DNA from: Trinickia acidisoli
GTDB taxonomy: Bacteria; Pseudomonadota; Gammaproteobacteria; Burkholderiales; Burkholderiaceae
Assembly: GCF_017315725.1 (NCBI RefSeq)
Contig: NZ_JAFLRG010000001.1
Coordinates: forward strand, 3,782,001-3,846,000
Reading direction: 5' to 3'
Length of the DNA stretch: 64,000 nucleotides
A program made the translations under genes and the position numbers. Shown here piece by piece: positions 26,861 to 35,295 of the stretch (its first letter is position 1; each line of letters starts with the position of its first letter). The notes below the pieces were generated by a model. The model had not been told where the DNA came from and did not search any database. It saw only the letters and a program-made list of their open reading frames with translations.

Positions 26861-28063
26861 ATGAATACCGTTACGCTCAAGCCGTCGAAGGAAAAATCGC
26901 TGTTGCGCCGCCATCCGTGGGTCTATGCCAATGCGATCGACCGCGTCGAGGGCAAGCCCGCGCCCGGCGCCACCGTCATCGTGCGAGCCCACGACGGCCG
27001 TTTTCTCGCGCGGGCGGCCTACAGCCCGCACTCGCAGATTCGCGTACGCGTGTGGAGCTTCGATGAAGCCGAGCCGATCGATCACGCGTTTTTCAAGCGG
27101 CGCGTGCAGCGTGCGTTCGCGCATCGGCAAACGTTCGTGCGCGACACGGGGGCCGTGCGGCTGATCTTCGGCGAAGCCGACGGCCTGCCCGGTCTCGTCG
27201 TCGACTACTACGTGGAAGACGGCGGCGCCGGCCGCGGCCAGCTCGTCTGCCAGTTCATGGCCGCCGGTGTCGAGGCGTGGAAGGAAGCGCTCGTCGCGGC
27301 GCTCGTTGGCACGACCGGCTGCCCGAACGTCTACGAACGTTCGGACGTGTCGATTCGGGAAAAGGAAGGCTTGGAACAGATGACGGGCGTGCTGGCCGGC
27401 GACGCGCCGCCCGACACGCTCATCACGCGCGAAAACGGCGTGCGGTATCACATCGACGTGCGCGCCGGACACAAGACCGGCTTCTACGTCGACCAGCGCG
27501 ACAACCGCGCGCTCGTGCAAGCCTACGCGAAGGAACGCGACGTCCTCAATTGCTTCTGCTACACGGGCGGGTTCTCGCTGGCCGCACTCGGCGGCGGCGC
27601 CAGGCGCGTCGTGTCGATCGACTCGTCGGGCGACGCCCTCGCCCTCGCGCGCGCGAACGTCGAGGCCAACGGCTTCGATGCCGAGCGCGCGCAGTGGCTC
27701 GATGCCGATGCCTTCCGCACGCTGCGCAGCCTCGTCGACGACGGCGAGCGGTTCGACCTCGTCGTGCTCGACCCGCCCAAGTTCGCGCCCGCGCGCGAGC
27801 ACGTCGACCGCGCGGCGCGCGCCTACAAGGACATCAACCTGTCCGGCTTTCGCCTGCTGCGCCCGGGCGGCCTGCTGTTCACGTACTCGTGCTCGGGCGC
27901 GATCGATGCGGATCTGTTCCAAAAGATCGTCGCGGGCGCCGCGGCCGACGCACGCGTCGACGCGCGGATCTTGAAACGGCTCGGCGCGGGCGTGGACCAT
28001 CCCCTGCTCGCCGCATTCCCGGAAGGCGAATACCTGAAGGGGCTGCTGTTGCAAATCGTATGA
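26861..28063 (+). CDS. rlmI: 23S rRNA (cytosine-5) methyltransferase RlmI family
   Basis: SAM-dependent RNA methyltransferase of 400 aa, like E. coli RlmI, which methylates C1962 of 23S rRNA. It has an N-terminal PUA-like domain (about 1-75, 'SLLRRHPWVYANAI'), a central 'GHKTGFYVDQRDNR' and a Rossmann domain with 'VLNCFCYTGGFSLAAL', 'VVSIDSS', 'VVLDPPKF' and catalytic-type 'FTYSCSGAI'. It starts 81 bases after xerC on the same strand. Exact target base inferred from family. Confidence 0.9.
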   Translation: MNTVTLKPSKEKSLLRRHPWVYANAIDRVEGKPAPGATVIVRAHDGRFLARAAYSPHSQIRVRVWSFDEAEPIDHAFFKRRVQRAFAHRQTFVRDTGAVRLIFGEADGLPGLVVDYYVEDGGAGRGQLVCQFMAAGVEAWKEALVAALVGTTGCPNVYERSDVSIREKEGLEQMTGVLAGDAPPDTLITRENGVRYHIDVRAGHKTGFYVDQRDNRALVQAYAKERDVLNCFCYTGGFSLAALGGGARRVVSIDSSGDALALARANVEANGFDAERAQWLDADAFRTLRSLVDDGERFDLVVLDPPKFAPAREHVDRAARAYKDINLSGFRLLRPGGLLFTYSCSGAIDADLFQKIVAGAAADARVDARILKRLGAGVDHPLLAAFPEGEYLKGLLLQIV

Positions 28064-28155
28064 CCGCCCCCAATTAGCGTGCGGTTTACACTTCACTCTT
28101 TTCGCGGCCGGCTCGCTTGAACCGTCCCTGATTTTCGACCCAAAGGCGATTGACC

Positions 28156-29223
28156 ATGATCCCCGTCACTATCTTGACCGGCTTCCTCGGCAGCGGCAAA
28201 ACCACGCTGCTCAAGCGCATCCTCAACGAAAAGCACGGCATGAAGATCGCCGTGATCGAAAACGAATTCGGCGAGGAGAACATCGACAACGAGATCCTCG
28301 TCCAGAACCAAGCCGAGCAGATCGTGCAGATGAGCAACGGCTGCATCTGCTGCACGATCCGCGGCGACCTGGCACGCGCGCTCGGCGATCTCGCCGCGCG
28401 CAAGCGTGCCGGCGAAATCGCGTTCGATCGCGTCGTCATCGAAACGACGGGCTTGGCCAATCCGGGCCCCGTGGCGCAAACCTTCTTCATCGATAGCGAA
28501 ATCGCCGACGAATTCTTGCTCGACGCGATCATCACGCTCGTCGACGCCAAGCACGCCGATGCGCAACTCGACGAACACGAAGTCGTGCAACGACAAGTCG
28601 GCTTCGCCGATCGGCTGTTCGTCACGAAGTCCGATCTCGTCGACGAAGCGGTTCTGGGCGAGTTGCGGCACCGGCTCGTGCACATGAATCCGAAGGCGGC
28701 GATCAAGGTCGTCAATTTCGGGGAAGCGAACATCAAGGAAATCTTCGATCTGCGCGGCTTCAACCTCAATGCGAAGCTCGAGATCGATCCGGACTTCCTG
28801 GCCGAGGACGACCACGCTCACGCGCATCACGATCATGACCACGATCACGATCACGAGGGTTGCGACCACGACCATGGTCAGTGTGCTCATGAAGGGCATA
28901 CGCATCACCACCATGCGCACCATGACGATCGCATCAAGTCGTTCGTCTATCGCAACGATCGCCCGTTCGATCCGAACAAGCTGGAAGACTTCCTGGGCGG
29001 CGTGCTGCAGATCTACGGCCAGCGCCTGCTTCGCTACAAGGGCGTGCTCTATATGAAGGGCGTCGATCGCAAGGTCGTGTTCCAGGGCGTCCACGAAATG
29101 ATGGGCAGCGATCTCGCGGCCAAGTGGCTGCCGGCCGAGAAGAAGACGAACAAGATGGTGTTCATCGGCATCGACCTGCCGCAGGATCTCATCACGGACG
29201 GACTCGACGCTTGCCTCGCCTGA
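28156..29223 (+). CDS. COG0523 (CobW/YjiA/ZNG-type) metal-chaperone GTPase with His-rich linker
   Basis: A 355-aa G3E GTPase that delivers metal, usually zinc, to client proteins. Walker A is GFLGSGKTT (residues 9-17) and the metal site C-I-C-C is residues 63-66 in 'MSNGCICCTIRGD'; 'TKSDLVDE' is the guanine-specificity loop. A His/Asp-rich linker (about 219-258) with runs such as HDHDHDHDH and HTHHHHAHH should bind several metal ions. ATG 28156 is preferred over TTG 28150. It lies 500 bases upstream of dksA; COG0523 genes near dksA are known in zinc-responsive loci, but no Zur-type palindrome was seen. Confidence 0.92.
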   Translation: MIPVTILTGFLGSGKTTLLKRILNEKHGMKIAVIENEFGEENIDNEILVQNQAEQIVQMSNGCICCTIRGDLARALGDLAARKRAGEIAFDRVVIETTGLANPGPVAQTFFIDSEIADEFLLDAIITLVDAKHADAQLDEHEVVQRQVGFADRLFVTKSDLVDEAVLGELRHRLVHMNPKAAIKVVNFGEANIKEIFDLRGFNLNAKLEIDPDFLAEDDHAHAHHDHDHDHDHEGCDHDHGQCAHEGHTHHHHAHHDDRIKSFVYRNDRPFDPNKLEDFLGGVLQIYGQRLLRYKGVLYMKGVDRKVVFQGVHEMMGSDLAAKWLPAEKKTNKMVFIGIDLPQDLITDGLDACLA

Positions 29224-29724
29224 TAGGTCGCCCGACTCGGCCCGACACGTGGGAAGCCGCACGCGCGCGGCTGTTCGGGGGTTCGCTTTTTGAACGGGCG
29301 CGCGCTATATTTTCAGGATATTAGAGGCGTCCCGGCAGGGTTTTCTCTGTTGCAGCGCCGAAGATCGATTCAGTTACAATACGTCCCCGCCGCTTAGGGC
29401 GGCTGATAGCGTGACGTATCGCGACGGGTAACGCGACGGCACCGGGAAACCTTATCCGGGCAAAAGCCGAAACAAAACAACGAGTACACCGAAAGACGCC
29501 GCACCACGCTCACGCATCTCGAGCGGCGGGTGCTGCGATGCCGTATCGAATGGGTAGAAGCACCCGAGGATCGGTTTCCAGAGGAGTTCGGCCCCGCATC
29601 GGCGCGAGGGCGTCTTGGCGGCTAACGGGCCGCGGGCGTCGGCGCTTCCAAGGCACCGCTTGCGGGCAATACGAAAGTGCGGGCAATATGTATGGGTTTT
29701 GCCCCACATTGAAGAAGCACGCAG
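29224..29724 (+). other. Long gap and probable structured leader of dksA
   Basis: About 500 bases without a gene. TACAAT at 29375-29380 is a likely -10, which would give a dksA leader near 340 bases. Downstream are a hairpin CCGCC-GCTTAG-GGCGG (about 29389-29404), an 11-base direct repeat TGCGGGCAATA (29661-29671 and 29678-29688), and a final GGGCAA...TTGCCC stem ending 29703, just ahead of the dksA start. The ribosome site is weak (GAAGAAG). Leader regulation is possible but unproven. Confidence 0.45.
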
Positions 29725-30144
29725 ATGACGACGAAACGACTCTTGACCGAAGCCGAAATCCTGAAGATGAGCGACAAGGATTACATGAACGAGGATCAGC
29801 TCGCCTTCTTCAAGAACAGGCTCGAACAGCTTCAAGCGGAGATCCTCCGCAACGCCGGGCAAACGACCGAAAACCTGCGAGAGACGGTGATCGTGCCCGA
29901 TCCGGCCGATCGCGCGACGATCGAGGAAGAGCATGCGCTCGAGCTGCGCACGCGCGATCGCGAACGCAAGCTGCTGAAGAAAGTGCAGCAATCGCTCGCG
30001 CGCATCGAATCGGGCGAGTACGGCTGGTGCGAAGAAACGGGCGAACCGATCGGCGTCCCGCGTATGCTCGCGCGGCCGACCGCCACGCTGTCGCTCGAAG
30101 CGCAGGAACGCCGCGAGTTGCGGCAAAAGCTGTTCGGCGATTGA
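29725..30144 (+). CDS. dksA: RNA polymerase-binding transcription factor DksA, zinc-ligand-poor form
   Basis: Binds the RNA polymerase secondary channel and, with ppGpp, mediates the stringent response. The 139-aa protein has the long coiled coil with tip residues D-P-A-D-R-A matching the essential DxxDxA of E. coli DksA. The zinc-finger region reads 'YGWCEETGEPIG' and 'ARPTATLSLEAQERRE', so only the first of the four usual cysteines remains. I recall this form from other Burkholderia, so it is a lineage trait and not damage. It ends at a strong terminator. Confidence 0.95.
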   Translation: MTTKRLLTEAEILKMSDKDYMNEDQLAFFKNRLEQLQAEILRNAGQTTENLRETVIVPDPADRATIEEEHALELRTRDRERKLLKKVQQSLARIESGEYGWCEETGEPIGVPRMLARPTATLSLEAQERRELRQKLFGD

Positions 30145-30199
30145 CGCTTGAGGCAGCGCGGCAAGACGTGCCGCGCATGCGTACGCTGCTTCAGACGAG

Positions 30200-30226
30200 G
30201 CGCGCGGTATCCCGCGCGCTTTTTTT
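30200..30226 (+). terminator. Rho-independent terminator of dksA
   Basis: GCGCGCGG-TATC-CCGCGCGC followed by seven T residues, 56 bases after the dksA stop. The rest of the 394-base gap to hslV holds only the candidate heat-shock promoter. Confidence 0.92.
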
Positions 30227-30396
30227 GTTCTTGGCGTCGCGCCCGCGCGATAGGCGGCGCACCGCGCGGGCGATCACCCGCAATCACCCGCGGGTTGCCT
30301 GAAATCGGCAAACCTTACCGGTGCCGTGCGGAGTGCGCCGTCGCTCGTCTGCGCTTACCGCTTCGATTCTCCGCGGCGCAAACCGATCTCCTTCCT

Positions 30397-30424
30397 CTTG
30401 ATAAAAGCGCGGACGCCCTAAAAT
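30397..30424 (+). promoter_or_regulatory. Candidate sigma32 heat-shock promoter of hslVU
   Basis: CTTGATA (30397-30403), 12 bases, then CCCTAAAAT (30416-30424), close to the sigma32 consensus CTTGAAA - CCCCATnT. It lies about 115 bases before hslV, a classical heat-shock operon. Confidence 0.55.
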
Positions 30425-30538
30425 GGGCTCAATGCGTGCAGAAGCGGGCACGCGCTCGATGCGTGCCTGACGCCGCCCGTTTTCCGCTCGCGCGGCGCAG
30501 CGCCGCCGAGCCCCTTCCGTATTCTCGAGGAATGCATC

Positions 30539-31075
30539 ATGGAGCAATTTCACGGTACGACGATCGTCTCCGTGCGCAACGGCGACAAAGTTGCGCTCGG
30601 TGGCGACGGCCAAGTGACGCTCGGCAACATCGTCATGAAAGGCGGCGCAAAGAAAGTGCGGCGCATCTATAACGGCAAAGTCCTGGTCGGCTTCGCCGGC
30701 GGCACGGCCGACGCATTCTCGCTGCTCGACCGCTTCGAGGCGAAACTCGAGAAGCATCAGGGCAACCTGACGCGCTCGGCGGTCGAACTCGCCAAGGACT
30801 GGCGCACCGACCGCATGCTGCGCCGGCTCGAGGCGATGCTGATCACGGCCGATGCGCAAACGACGCTCGTCATCACCGGCAACGGCGACGTGCTCGACCC
30901 CGAAGGCGGCATCTGCGCGATCGGCTCGGGCGGCGCCTATGCTCAGGCGGCCGCGCGCGCGCTGGCCGAAAACACGACGCTGTCGCCGCGCGAAATCGTC
31001 GAGAAATCGCTCGGGATTGCGGGCGACATGTGCATTTACACGAACCATAACCGCGTCATCGAGACGATCGAGTAA
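30539..31075 (+). CDS. hslV: ATP-dependent protease subunit HslV (ClpQ)
   Basis: Proteolytic subunit of the HslUV complex, an N-terminal-threonine peptidase. The 178-aa protein begins MEQFHG then TTIVSVR; removal of the six-residue leader would expose the catalytic threonine (residue 7). 'GFAGGTADAFSLLDRFEAKL' and 'AIGSGGAYAQAAARAL' are standard HslV. ATG 30539 follows GAGGA. It precedes hslU by 11 bases, so the two are translated from one message. Confidence 0.97.
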   Translation: MEQFHGTTIVSVRNGDKVALGGDGQVTLGNIVMKGGAKKVRRIYNGKVLVGFAGGTADAFSLLDRFEAKLEKHQGNLTRSAVELAKDWRTDRMLRRLEAMLITADAQTTLVITGNGDVLDPEGGICAIGSGGAYAQAAARALAENTTLSPREIVEKSLGIAGDMCIYTNHNRVIETIE

Positions 31076-31086
31076 GTGAGGAACCG

Positions 31087-32433
31087 ATGAGCACCATGAC
31101 CCCGGCCGAGATCGTCTCGGAACTCGACAAACACATCATCGGCCAAAACAAGGCGAAGAAGGCCGTGGCCGTCGCGCTGCGCAACCGCTGGCGCCGGCAG
31201 CAAGTGGCCGAGCCGCTGCGCCAGGAAATCACGCCGAAGAACATTCTGATGATCGGGCCGACGGGCGTCGGCAAGACCGAGATTGCGCGGCGCCTGGCCA
31301 AGCTGGCCGACGCGCCGTTCATCAAGATCGAAGCGACGAAGTTCACGGAAGTGGGCTACGTTGGGCGTGATGTCGACAGCATCGTGCGCGATCTCATCGA
31401 AATCGCGGTGAAGCAAACACGCGAATCGGAGATGCGTAAGGTCCGCACGAAAGCGCAGGATCAAGCCGAAGACCGCATCCTCGACATCCTGTTGCCGAGC
31501 GCGAGGCCCGTCGGCTTCGGCGGGGCCGCCGCGACCGATGCATCCGCAAGCGACGGCAGCGCGACGCGCCAAACGTTCCGCAAGCGCCTGCGCGAAGGCC
31601 AACTCGACGACAAGGAGATCGAGCTCGACGTCGAAATGCCGCAAGCGGGCATGGACATCATGGGGCCGCCGGGCATGGAAGACATGACCGAGCAGATCCG
31701 CTCGATGTTCGCGAACATCGGCGGCGGCAAGAAGGCGCGCCGCAAACTCAAGGTCAAGGAGGCGATGAAGGTCTTGACCGACGAGGAAGCGTCGAAGATG
31801 CTCAACGACGAAGAGGTCAAGGCCAAGGCCGTGCAGAACGTCGAGCAGAACGGCATCGTATTTCTCGACGAGATCGACAAGATCGCCTCGCGCAGCGAAG
31901 CCGGCGGCGCCGAGGTGTCGCGCCAGGGCGTGCAGCGCGATCTGCTGCCGCTCGTCGAAGGCACGACGATCAATACGCGCTACGGGATGGTCAAGACCGA
32001 TCACGTCCTATTCATCGCGAGCGGCGCGTTCCACTTGTCCAAGCCCAGCGATCTGATCCCCGAATTGCAAGGACGTTTTCCGATTCGCGTCGAGCTCGAC
32101 TCGCTGTCGATCGAGGATTTCGAATCGATTCTCGTCGCAACCGATGCGAGCCTCGTCAAGCAGTACCAAGCGCTGCTCGCGACCGAAGAGGTCGAGCTCG
32201 AGTTCGCGCCGGACGGCATCCAGCGCATGGCCGAGATCGCGTTCTCGGTCAACGAGCGGACGGAGAACATCGGCGCGCGGCGGCTCTATACCGTCATCGA
32301 GAAGCTGCTCGAGGAAGTGTCGTTCTCGGCTGGCAACCACACCGGGCAAAAGGTGATGATCGATGCGGCTTATGTCGATCGCGCGTTAGGCGATGTGGCG
32401 CAAAGCGAGGATTTGTCGCGCTACGTGCTGTAA
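31087..32433 (+). CDS. hslU: HslU (ClpY) AAA+ unfoldase
   Basis: ATPase that unfolds substrates and feeds them to HslV. The 448-aa protein has Walker A 'GPTGVGKTE', Walker B 'IVFLDEIDKIA', the intermediate domain (about 105-240, rich in charged residues) and sensor/arginine residues in the C-terminal part ending 'SRYVL'. The pore motif 'TEVGYVGRDVD' is conserved. Start ATG 31087 has GAGGA upstream. A long hairpin follows the stop. Confidence 0.98.
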   Translation: MSTMTPAEIVSELDKHIIGQNKAKKAVAVALRNRWRRQQVAEPLRQEITPKNILMIGPTGVGKTEIARRLAKLADAPFIKIEATKFTEVGYVGRDVDSIVRDLIEIAVKQTRESEMRKVRTKAQDQAEDRILDILLPSARPVGFGGAAATDASASDGSATRQTFRKRLREGQLDDKEIELDVEMPQAGMDIMGPPGMEDMTEQIRSMFANIGGGKKARRKLKVKEAMKVLTDEEASKMLNDEEVKAKAVQNVEQNGIVFLDEIDKIASRSEAGGAEVSRQGVQRDLLPLVEGTTINTRYGMVKTDHVLFIASGAFHLSKPSDLIPELQGRFPIRVELDSLSIEDFESILVATDASLVKQYQALLATEEVELEFAPDGIQRMAEIAFSVNERTENIGARRLYTVIEKLLEEVSFSAGNHTGQKVMIDAAYVDRALGDVAQSEDLSRYVL

Positions 32434-32453
32434 GCGGCGAGGCGGGAACGGGA

Positions 32454-32480
32454 GAGTGGACAACCAGTCGTTGTCCACTC
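32454..32480. terminator. Perfect 11-bp hairpin after hslU
   Basis: GAGTGGACAAC-CAGTC-GTTGTCCACTC lies 20 bases past the hslU stop. There is no T tract, so it may be a transcript-stabilising hairpin or a weak terminator. Confidence 0.55.
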
Positions 32481-32522
32481 ATCGGGTTAGCGAAAGAACC
32501 ACGATCTCAAGGGGAACCACCG

Positions 32523-32939
32523 ATGCCGCAACAGCCTGTCACGTTCTCGCTCAACCCAATCGGCTATATCCGGTCGTCGCTCGACGAATTGGCAGCGGCA
32601 CCGCATCAGGGTGGGGAAGGCGCGCCCGATGCCTGGATCGAACTCGCTCCCCAATACGCCGAAGGGTTGACGGGGCTGTCGAGCGGCGACGAACTCATCG
32701 TGCTCGCCTGGTTTCACCTGGCCGATCGCTCGAAGCTAGTCATTCATCCTCGAGGCGACCGCGATCGACCGCTCACGGGTGTGTTTGCGACACGCTCGCC
32801 GCATCGACCCAACCCGATCGGGATGCATCGCGTGACCGTGCGCGAGATCGACGGAAACCGGCTACGGGTCGGTCCCATCGAGGCGGTCGACGGCACCCCC
32901 ATCGTCGACATCAAGATCGCGATCGGGAACGACGACTAA
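32523..32939 (+). CDS. trmO: TrmO-type tRNA m6t6A37 methyltransferase (TsaA/UPF0066 family)
   Basis: SAM-dependent enzyme that methylates t6A37 of tRNA-Thr in E. coli. The 138-aa protein carries the family's 'FSLNPIGYIRS', 'RGDRDRPLTGVFATRSPHRPNPIG' region (catalytic/SAM site) and 'GTPIVDIKI'. It lacks the C-terminal domain of the 235-aa E. coli protein, as many short homologues do. ATG 32523 follows AAGGGGA. Its last codons belong to a 9-base tandem repeat that includes the stop. Target tRNA is inferred from the family. Confidence 0.83.
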   Translation: MPQQPVTFSLNPIGYIRSSLDELAAAPHQGGEGAPDAWIELAPQYAEGLTGLSSGDELIVLAWFHLADRSKLVIHPRGDRDRPLTGVFATRSPHRPNPIGMHRVTVREIDGNRLRVGPIEAVDGTPIVDIKIAIGNDD

Positions 32940-32966
32940 GACGACTAAGACGACTAAGACGACTAG
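32931..32966 (+). repeat. Four tandem copies of a 9-base unit containing the trmO stop codon
   Basis: GACGACTAA is repeated three times and followed by GACGACTAG. The first copy encodes the last two Asp residues and the stop of trmO; because the unit is 9 bases, each further copy keeps a stop in frame. This looks like slippage expansion. Confidence 0.95.
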
Positions 32967-32991
32967 GTCCGGCGTGCGGCGTCACGCCTGT

Positions 32992-33534
32992 CTACTGCTT
33001 CACCGGCCGCTTCGCGAGCTTCCTCTGCAACGTCCGCCGATGCATGTTCAACGCGCGTGCGGTGGCCGAGATATTGCCGCCGTTCTCGGCCAGCGCGCGC
33101 TGGATGTGCTCCCATTCGAGCCGCGCTACCGACAGCAGCGTCGGATGCTCGATCGCGGCCTCGGCCTGCGCCTCGCTCGCCTCGGTTTGCAGCGCCGCCA
33201 AGATCGATTCGACGTTGGCCGGCTTGGCCAGGTAGTTGTCGGCGCCGTCCTTCACCGCCTGCACCGCCGTCGCGATGCTCGCGTAACCGGTGAGCACCAG
33301 CATGCGTGCATCGGACTGCAGCTCACGCAGCGGCGCGACGAGGCTCAAGCCCGAATCGCTGCCCAAATGCAGATCGACGGTGATGAAGTCGAATCGATGC
33401 TGATTGGCCAACGCGATCGCCTCTTCGGCGTTGTGCGCCTGATGGGTCGTATAGCCGCGACGCGTGAGCCCGCGAGCCAAGATGCCCGAAAAGACTTCGT
33501 CATCGTCGATAACGAGAAATTGATTGCCGCTCAT
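32992..33534 (-). CDS. regA: RegA/PrrA/ActR-type response regulator
   Basis: Response regulator of a redox two-component system, 180 aa. The receiver domain (about 5-120) has the acidic pair in 'VIDDDEVF' and the phosphorylated Asp in 'FITVDLHLGSDSG'. The C-terminal Fis-type HTH 'NISATARALNMHRRTLQRKL' is nearly identical to RegA of photosynthetic bacteria. Its ATG overlaps the regB stop (ATGA), so translation is coupled. RegA homologues control respiration, carbon and nitrogen metabolism; targets here are unknown. Confidence 0.92.
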   Translation of the reverse strand: MSGNQFLVIDDDEVFSGILARGLTRRGYTTHQAHNAEEAIALANQHRFDFITVDLHLGSDSGLSLVAPLRELQSDARMLVLTGYASIATAVQAVKDGADNYLAKPANVESILAALQTEASEAQAEAAIEHPTLLSVARLEWEHIQRALAENGGNISATARALNMHRRTLQRKLAKRPVKQ

Positions 33535-34832
33535 CGTGCTTTCTCCTGGGAATTCGATAAAGAGGGCGCGCCGCGCCGCGGTTGTCCGTCGTCCGTCGCC
33601 GCCGGCACGCGCAGCACCGCGCGCGTGCCGCTCGGCTCGCCGTCGAGCAGTTCGACCGATCCGTTCAACCGGGCGGCCGCGGCAAAGGCGAGATACAGGC
33701 CGACCCCGTGCCCGCCTTGGGTGCTGTCGACCGGTGCCGCACCGAGCTTCGTGCGCAGCGCCGGCGAAATGCCGGGCCCCGAATCGCAGACCTGAAATTC
33801 GATGAAACCGTCGGCCGCGGCGGCGGCAAGCGTCACCCGATCGCGGCTCACGCGTGCCGCGTTGTCGAGCAAGATCGTCAAAATCTGGCCGACGGCAGCC
33901 GTCTCGTCGAGCCATACGTCATCGGCTGCGACGCCGAGCCGCACGAACTTCACATGCGGATGGCGCAAGCGCCATTGCTCGCAAAAGCTCGCAAGCCACG
34001 TATCGAGCCGCTCGCGAGCCGGCGGCACCGTCGCGCGGCTGCGCAGCCGCGCGAGCGCCGACGTGCACAAGGTCATCTGCTGCTCGAGCAATGCGAAGTC
34101 GTCCGCATACGGCGCGAGGCCTTCGTCGCCGCGAGCGGCCTCGCGCAGTTCCTCGGTCACCATTGCGATCGTCGACAACGGGGTGCCCATCTCATGCGCG
34201 ACGGTCGCCGCCTGCACACCGAGCGCGACGGCGCGCTCATCGCGCAAGAGCCGCTGCTGGGCATCGCCGAGCGCCGCATCGCGCTGGCGCAGCGCATTCG
34301 ACATGCGCGCGACGAACCAGGCGATGAGCCCCACGCTCACCATGAAGTTCACCCACATCCCCGTGCGGTAGTAATCGAACACGTTCGCGGGGTTGTCCAT
34401 GTTCAGCGGGACCGAATCGAAACCGAGCGCAACGTAGCAGCACATCGCGAAAATCGCGAGCCAAATCATGTGCCGCCACGGCAGCACGGCCGCCGCAATC
34501 GCGAGCGAGGGCAGATAAAGCGAGACGAACGGGTTCGTCGTCCCGCCCGACAGGAACAGCAGCGCCGACAACGCGCCGAGATCGACCCATAGCTGCCCGA
34601 GCAGTTCGAGGTCCGTTTCGGGCCGCGCGCTCGACACGCGAATCCACGTCACCGCGTTGAAGATCACCTCGAGCGCGATGATCATCAACATCGCCGGTAG
34701 CGGGAGATGCACGCCGAAAAACTGCTGAACGACGGCGATCGTGACGAGTTGCCCGATGATCGCCAGGCAGCGCAGCCAAAACAAGTGCCCGAGATTCACA
34801 CGGCCGGTATTCGTAATACGCTGCATCGCCAT
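33531..34832 (-). CDS. regB: RegB/PrrB-type redox sensor histidine kinase
   Basis: Membrane sensor kinase of 433 aa. The N-terminal part has about six helices and the quinone-site motif 'SGGTTNPFVSLYLPSLAIA'. The H-box is 'ATVAHEMGTPLSTIAMVTEE' with His213 as phosphorylation site; Cys256 in 'MTLCTSALARLRS' matches the redox-active cysteine of RegB. 'LLDNAARVS' and 'GHGVGLYLA' are the N and G boxes. The start directly follows the stop of the CWC protein (TGA-ATG), so three genes form one coupled operon. Confidence 0.92.
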   Translation of the reverse strand: MAMQRITNTGRVNLGHLFWLRCLAIIGQLVTIAVVQQFFGVHLPLPAMLMIIALEVIFNAVTWIRVSSARPETDLELLGQLWVDLGALSALLFLSGGTTNPFVSLYLPSLAIAAAVLPWRHMIWLAIFAMCCYVALGFDSVPLNMDNPANVFDYYRTGMWVNFMVSVGLIAWFVARMSNALRQRDAALGDAQQRLLRDERAVALGVQAATVAHEMGTPLSTIAMVTEELREAARGDEGLAPYADDFALLEQQMTLCTSALARLRSRATVPPARERLDTWLASFCEQWRLRHPHVKFVRLGVAADDVWLDETAAVGQILTILLDNAARVSRDRVTLAAAAADGFIEFQVCDSGPGISPALRTKLGAAPVDSTQGGHGVGLYLAFAAAARLNGSVELLDGEPSGTRAVLRVPAATDDGQPRRGAPSLSNSQEKAR

Positions 34833-35084
34833 TCAGGAGTGGGGGTTGTCGCGTTCGGCGCCGCGGCTGCCCGCGGCCAGTTCATCCGCATAGCAAGCCG
34901 GGCACAAGCAGCGCGCCGAGCAGGCTTCGCCCGCTGCCGGCCGCTTCGGCAACGCCGGCATGCGCGCGCACCAGCAGTCGAACGGCTGCGCCATGCGGCC
35001 GCAGTCAAATGCGCCCCCGCAACGTGGACAGCGCGGGCATGACTTAGCCCGCACAAGGGGGTCTCGGACGTCCGTGGGCAACAT
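34833..35084 (-). CDS. Cysteine-rich CWC-type small protein
   Basis: An 83-aa protein with ten cysteines, including 'CPRCPRCGGAFDCG' and 'FDCWCARMPALP', the C-W-C pattern of the Cys_rich_CWC family, plus a second cluster 'CSARCLCPACY'. It probably binds zinc or another metal. The start is uncertain (ATG 35084, GTG 35102, or a downstream GTG); no clear ribosome site. The stop touches the regB start, so it is co-translated with a redox sensor, which may be meaningful. Function unknown. Confidence 0.72.
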   Translation of the reverse strand: MLPTDVRDPLVRAKSCPRCPRCGGAFDCGRMAQPFDCWCARMPALPKRPAAGEACSARCLCPACYADELAAGSRGAERDNPHS

Positions 35085-35295
35085 CGTCAAAGCGAAGTAC
35101 ACAAAAAATGTCGTAAAAACAACACGATGAAGTCATCATGCCAGCGTTCCCGGCACGTCGCATGCATCTTTGTCAAAGAATCGACGCGTCATACACGCAC
35201 TGCGACCAAAAACCGCGGCGCGGCCGCGCAGTCCTGTACAATTCCGCCTGTTTTCGCCGCCCCCGTTTGAACCGTTGCCTGTAGAGCTTGCCGCC

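Noticed and set aside
28064..28156. Zur operator upstream of the COG0523 gene
   Set aside because: No AT-rich GAAATGTTATA-type palindrome exists between rlmI and this gene.
28808..28930. His-rich segment as a sequencing or assembly artefact
   Set aside because: The frame is kept on both sides and His-rich linkers are common in COG0523 proteins.
32931..32966. CRISPR-like repeats
   Set aside because: The 9-base units are directly adjacent with no spacers; the same holds for the 10-base repeat at 59781-59807.
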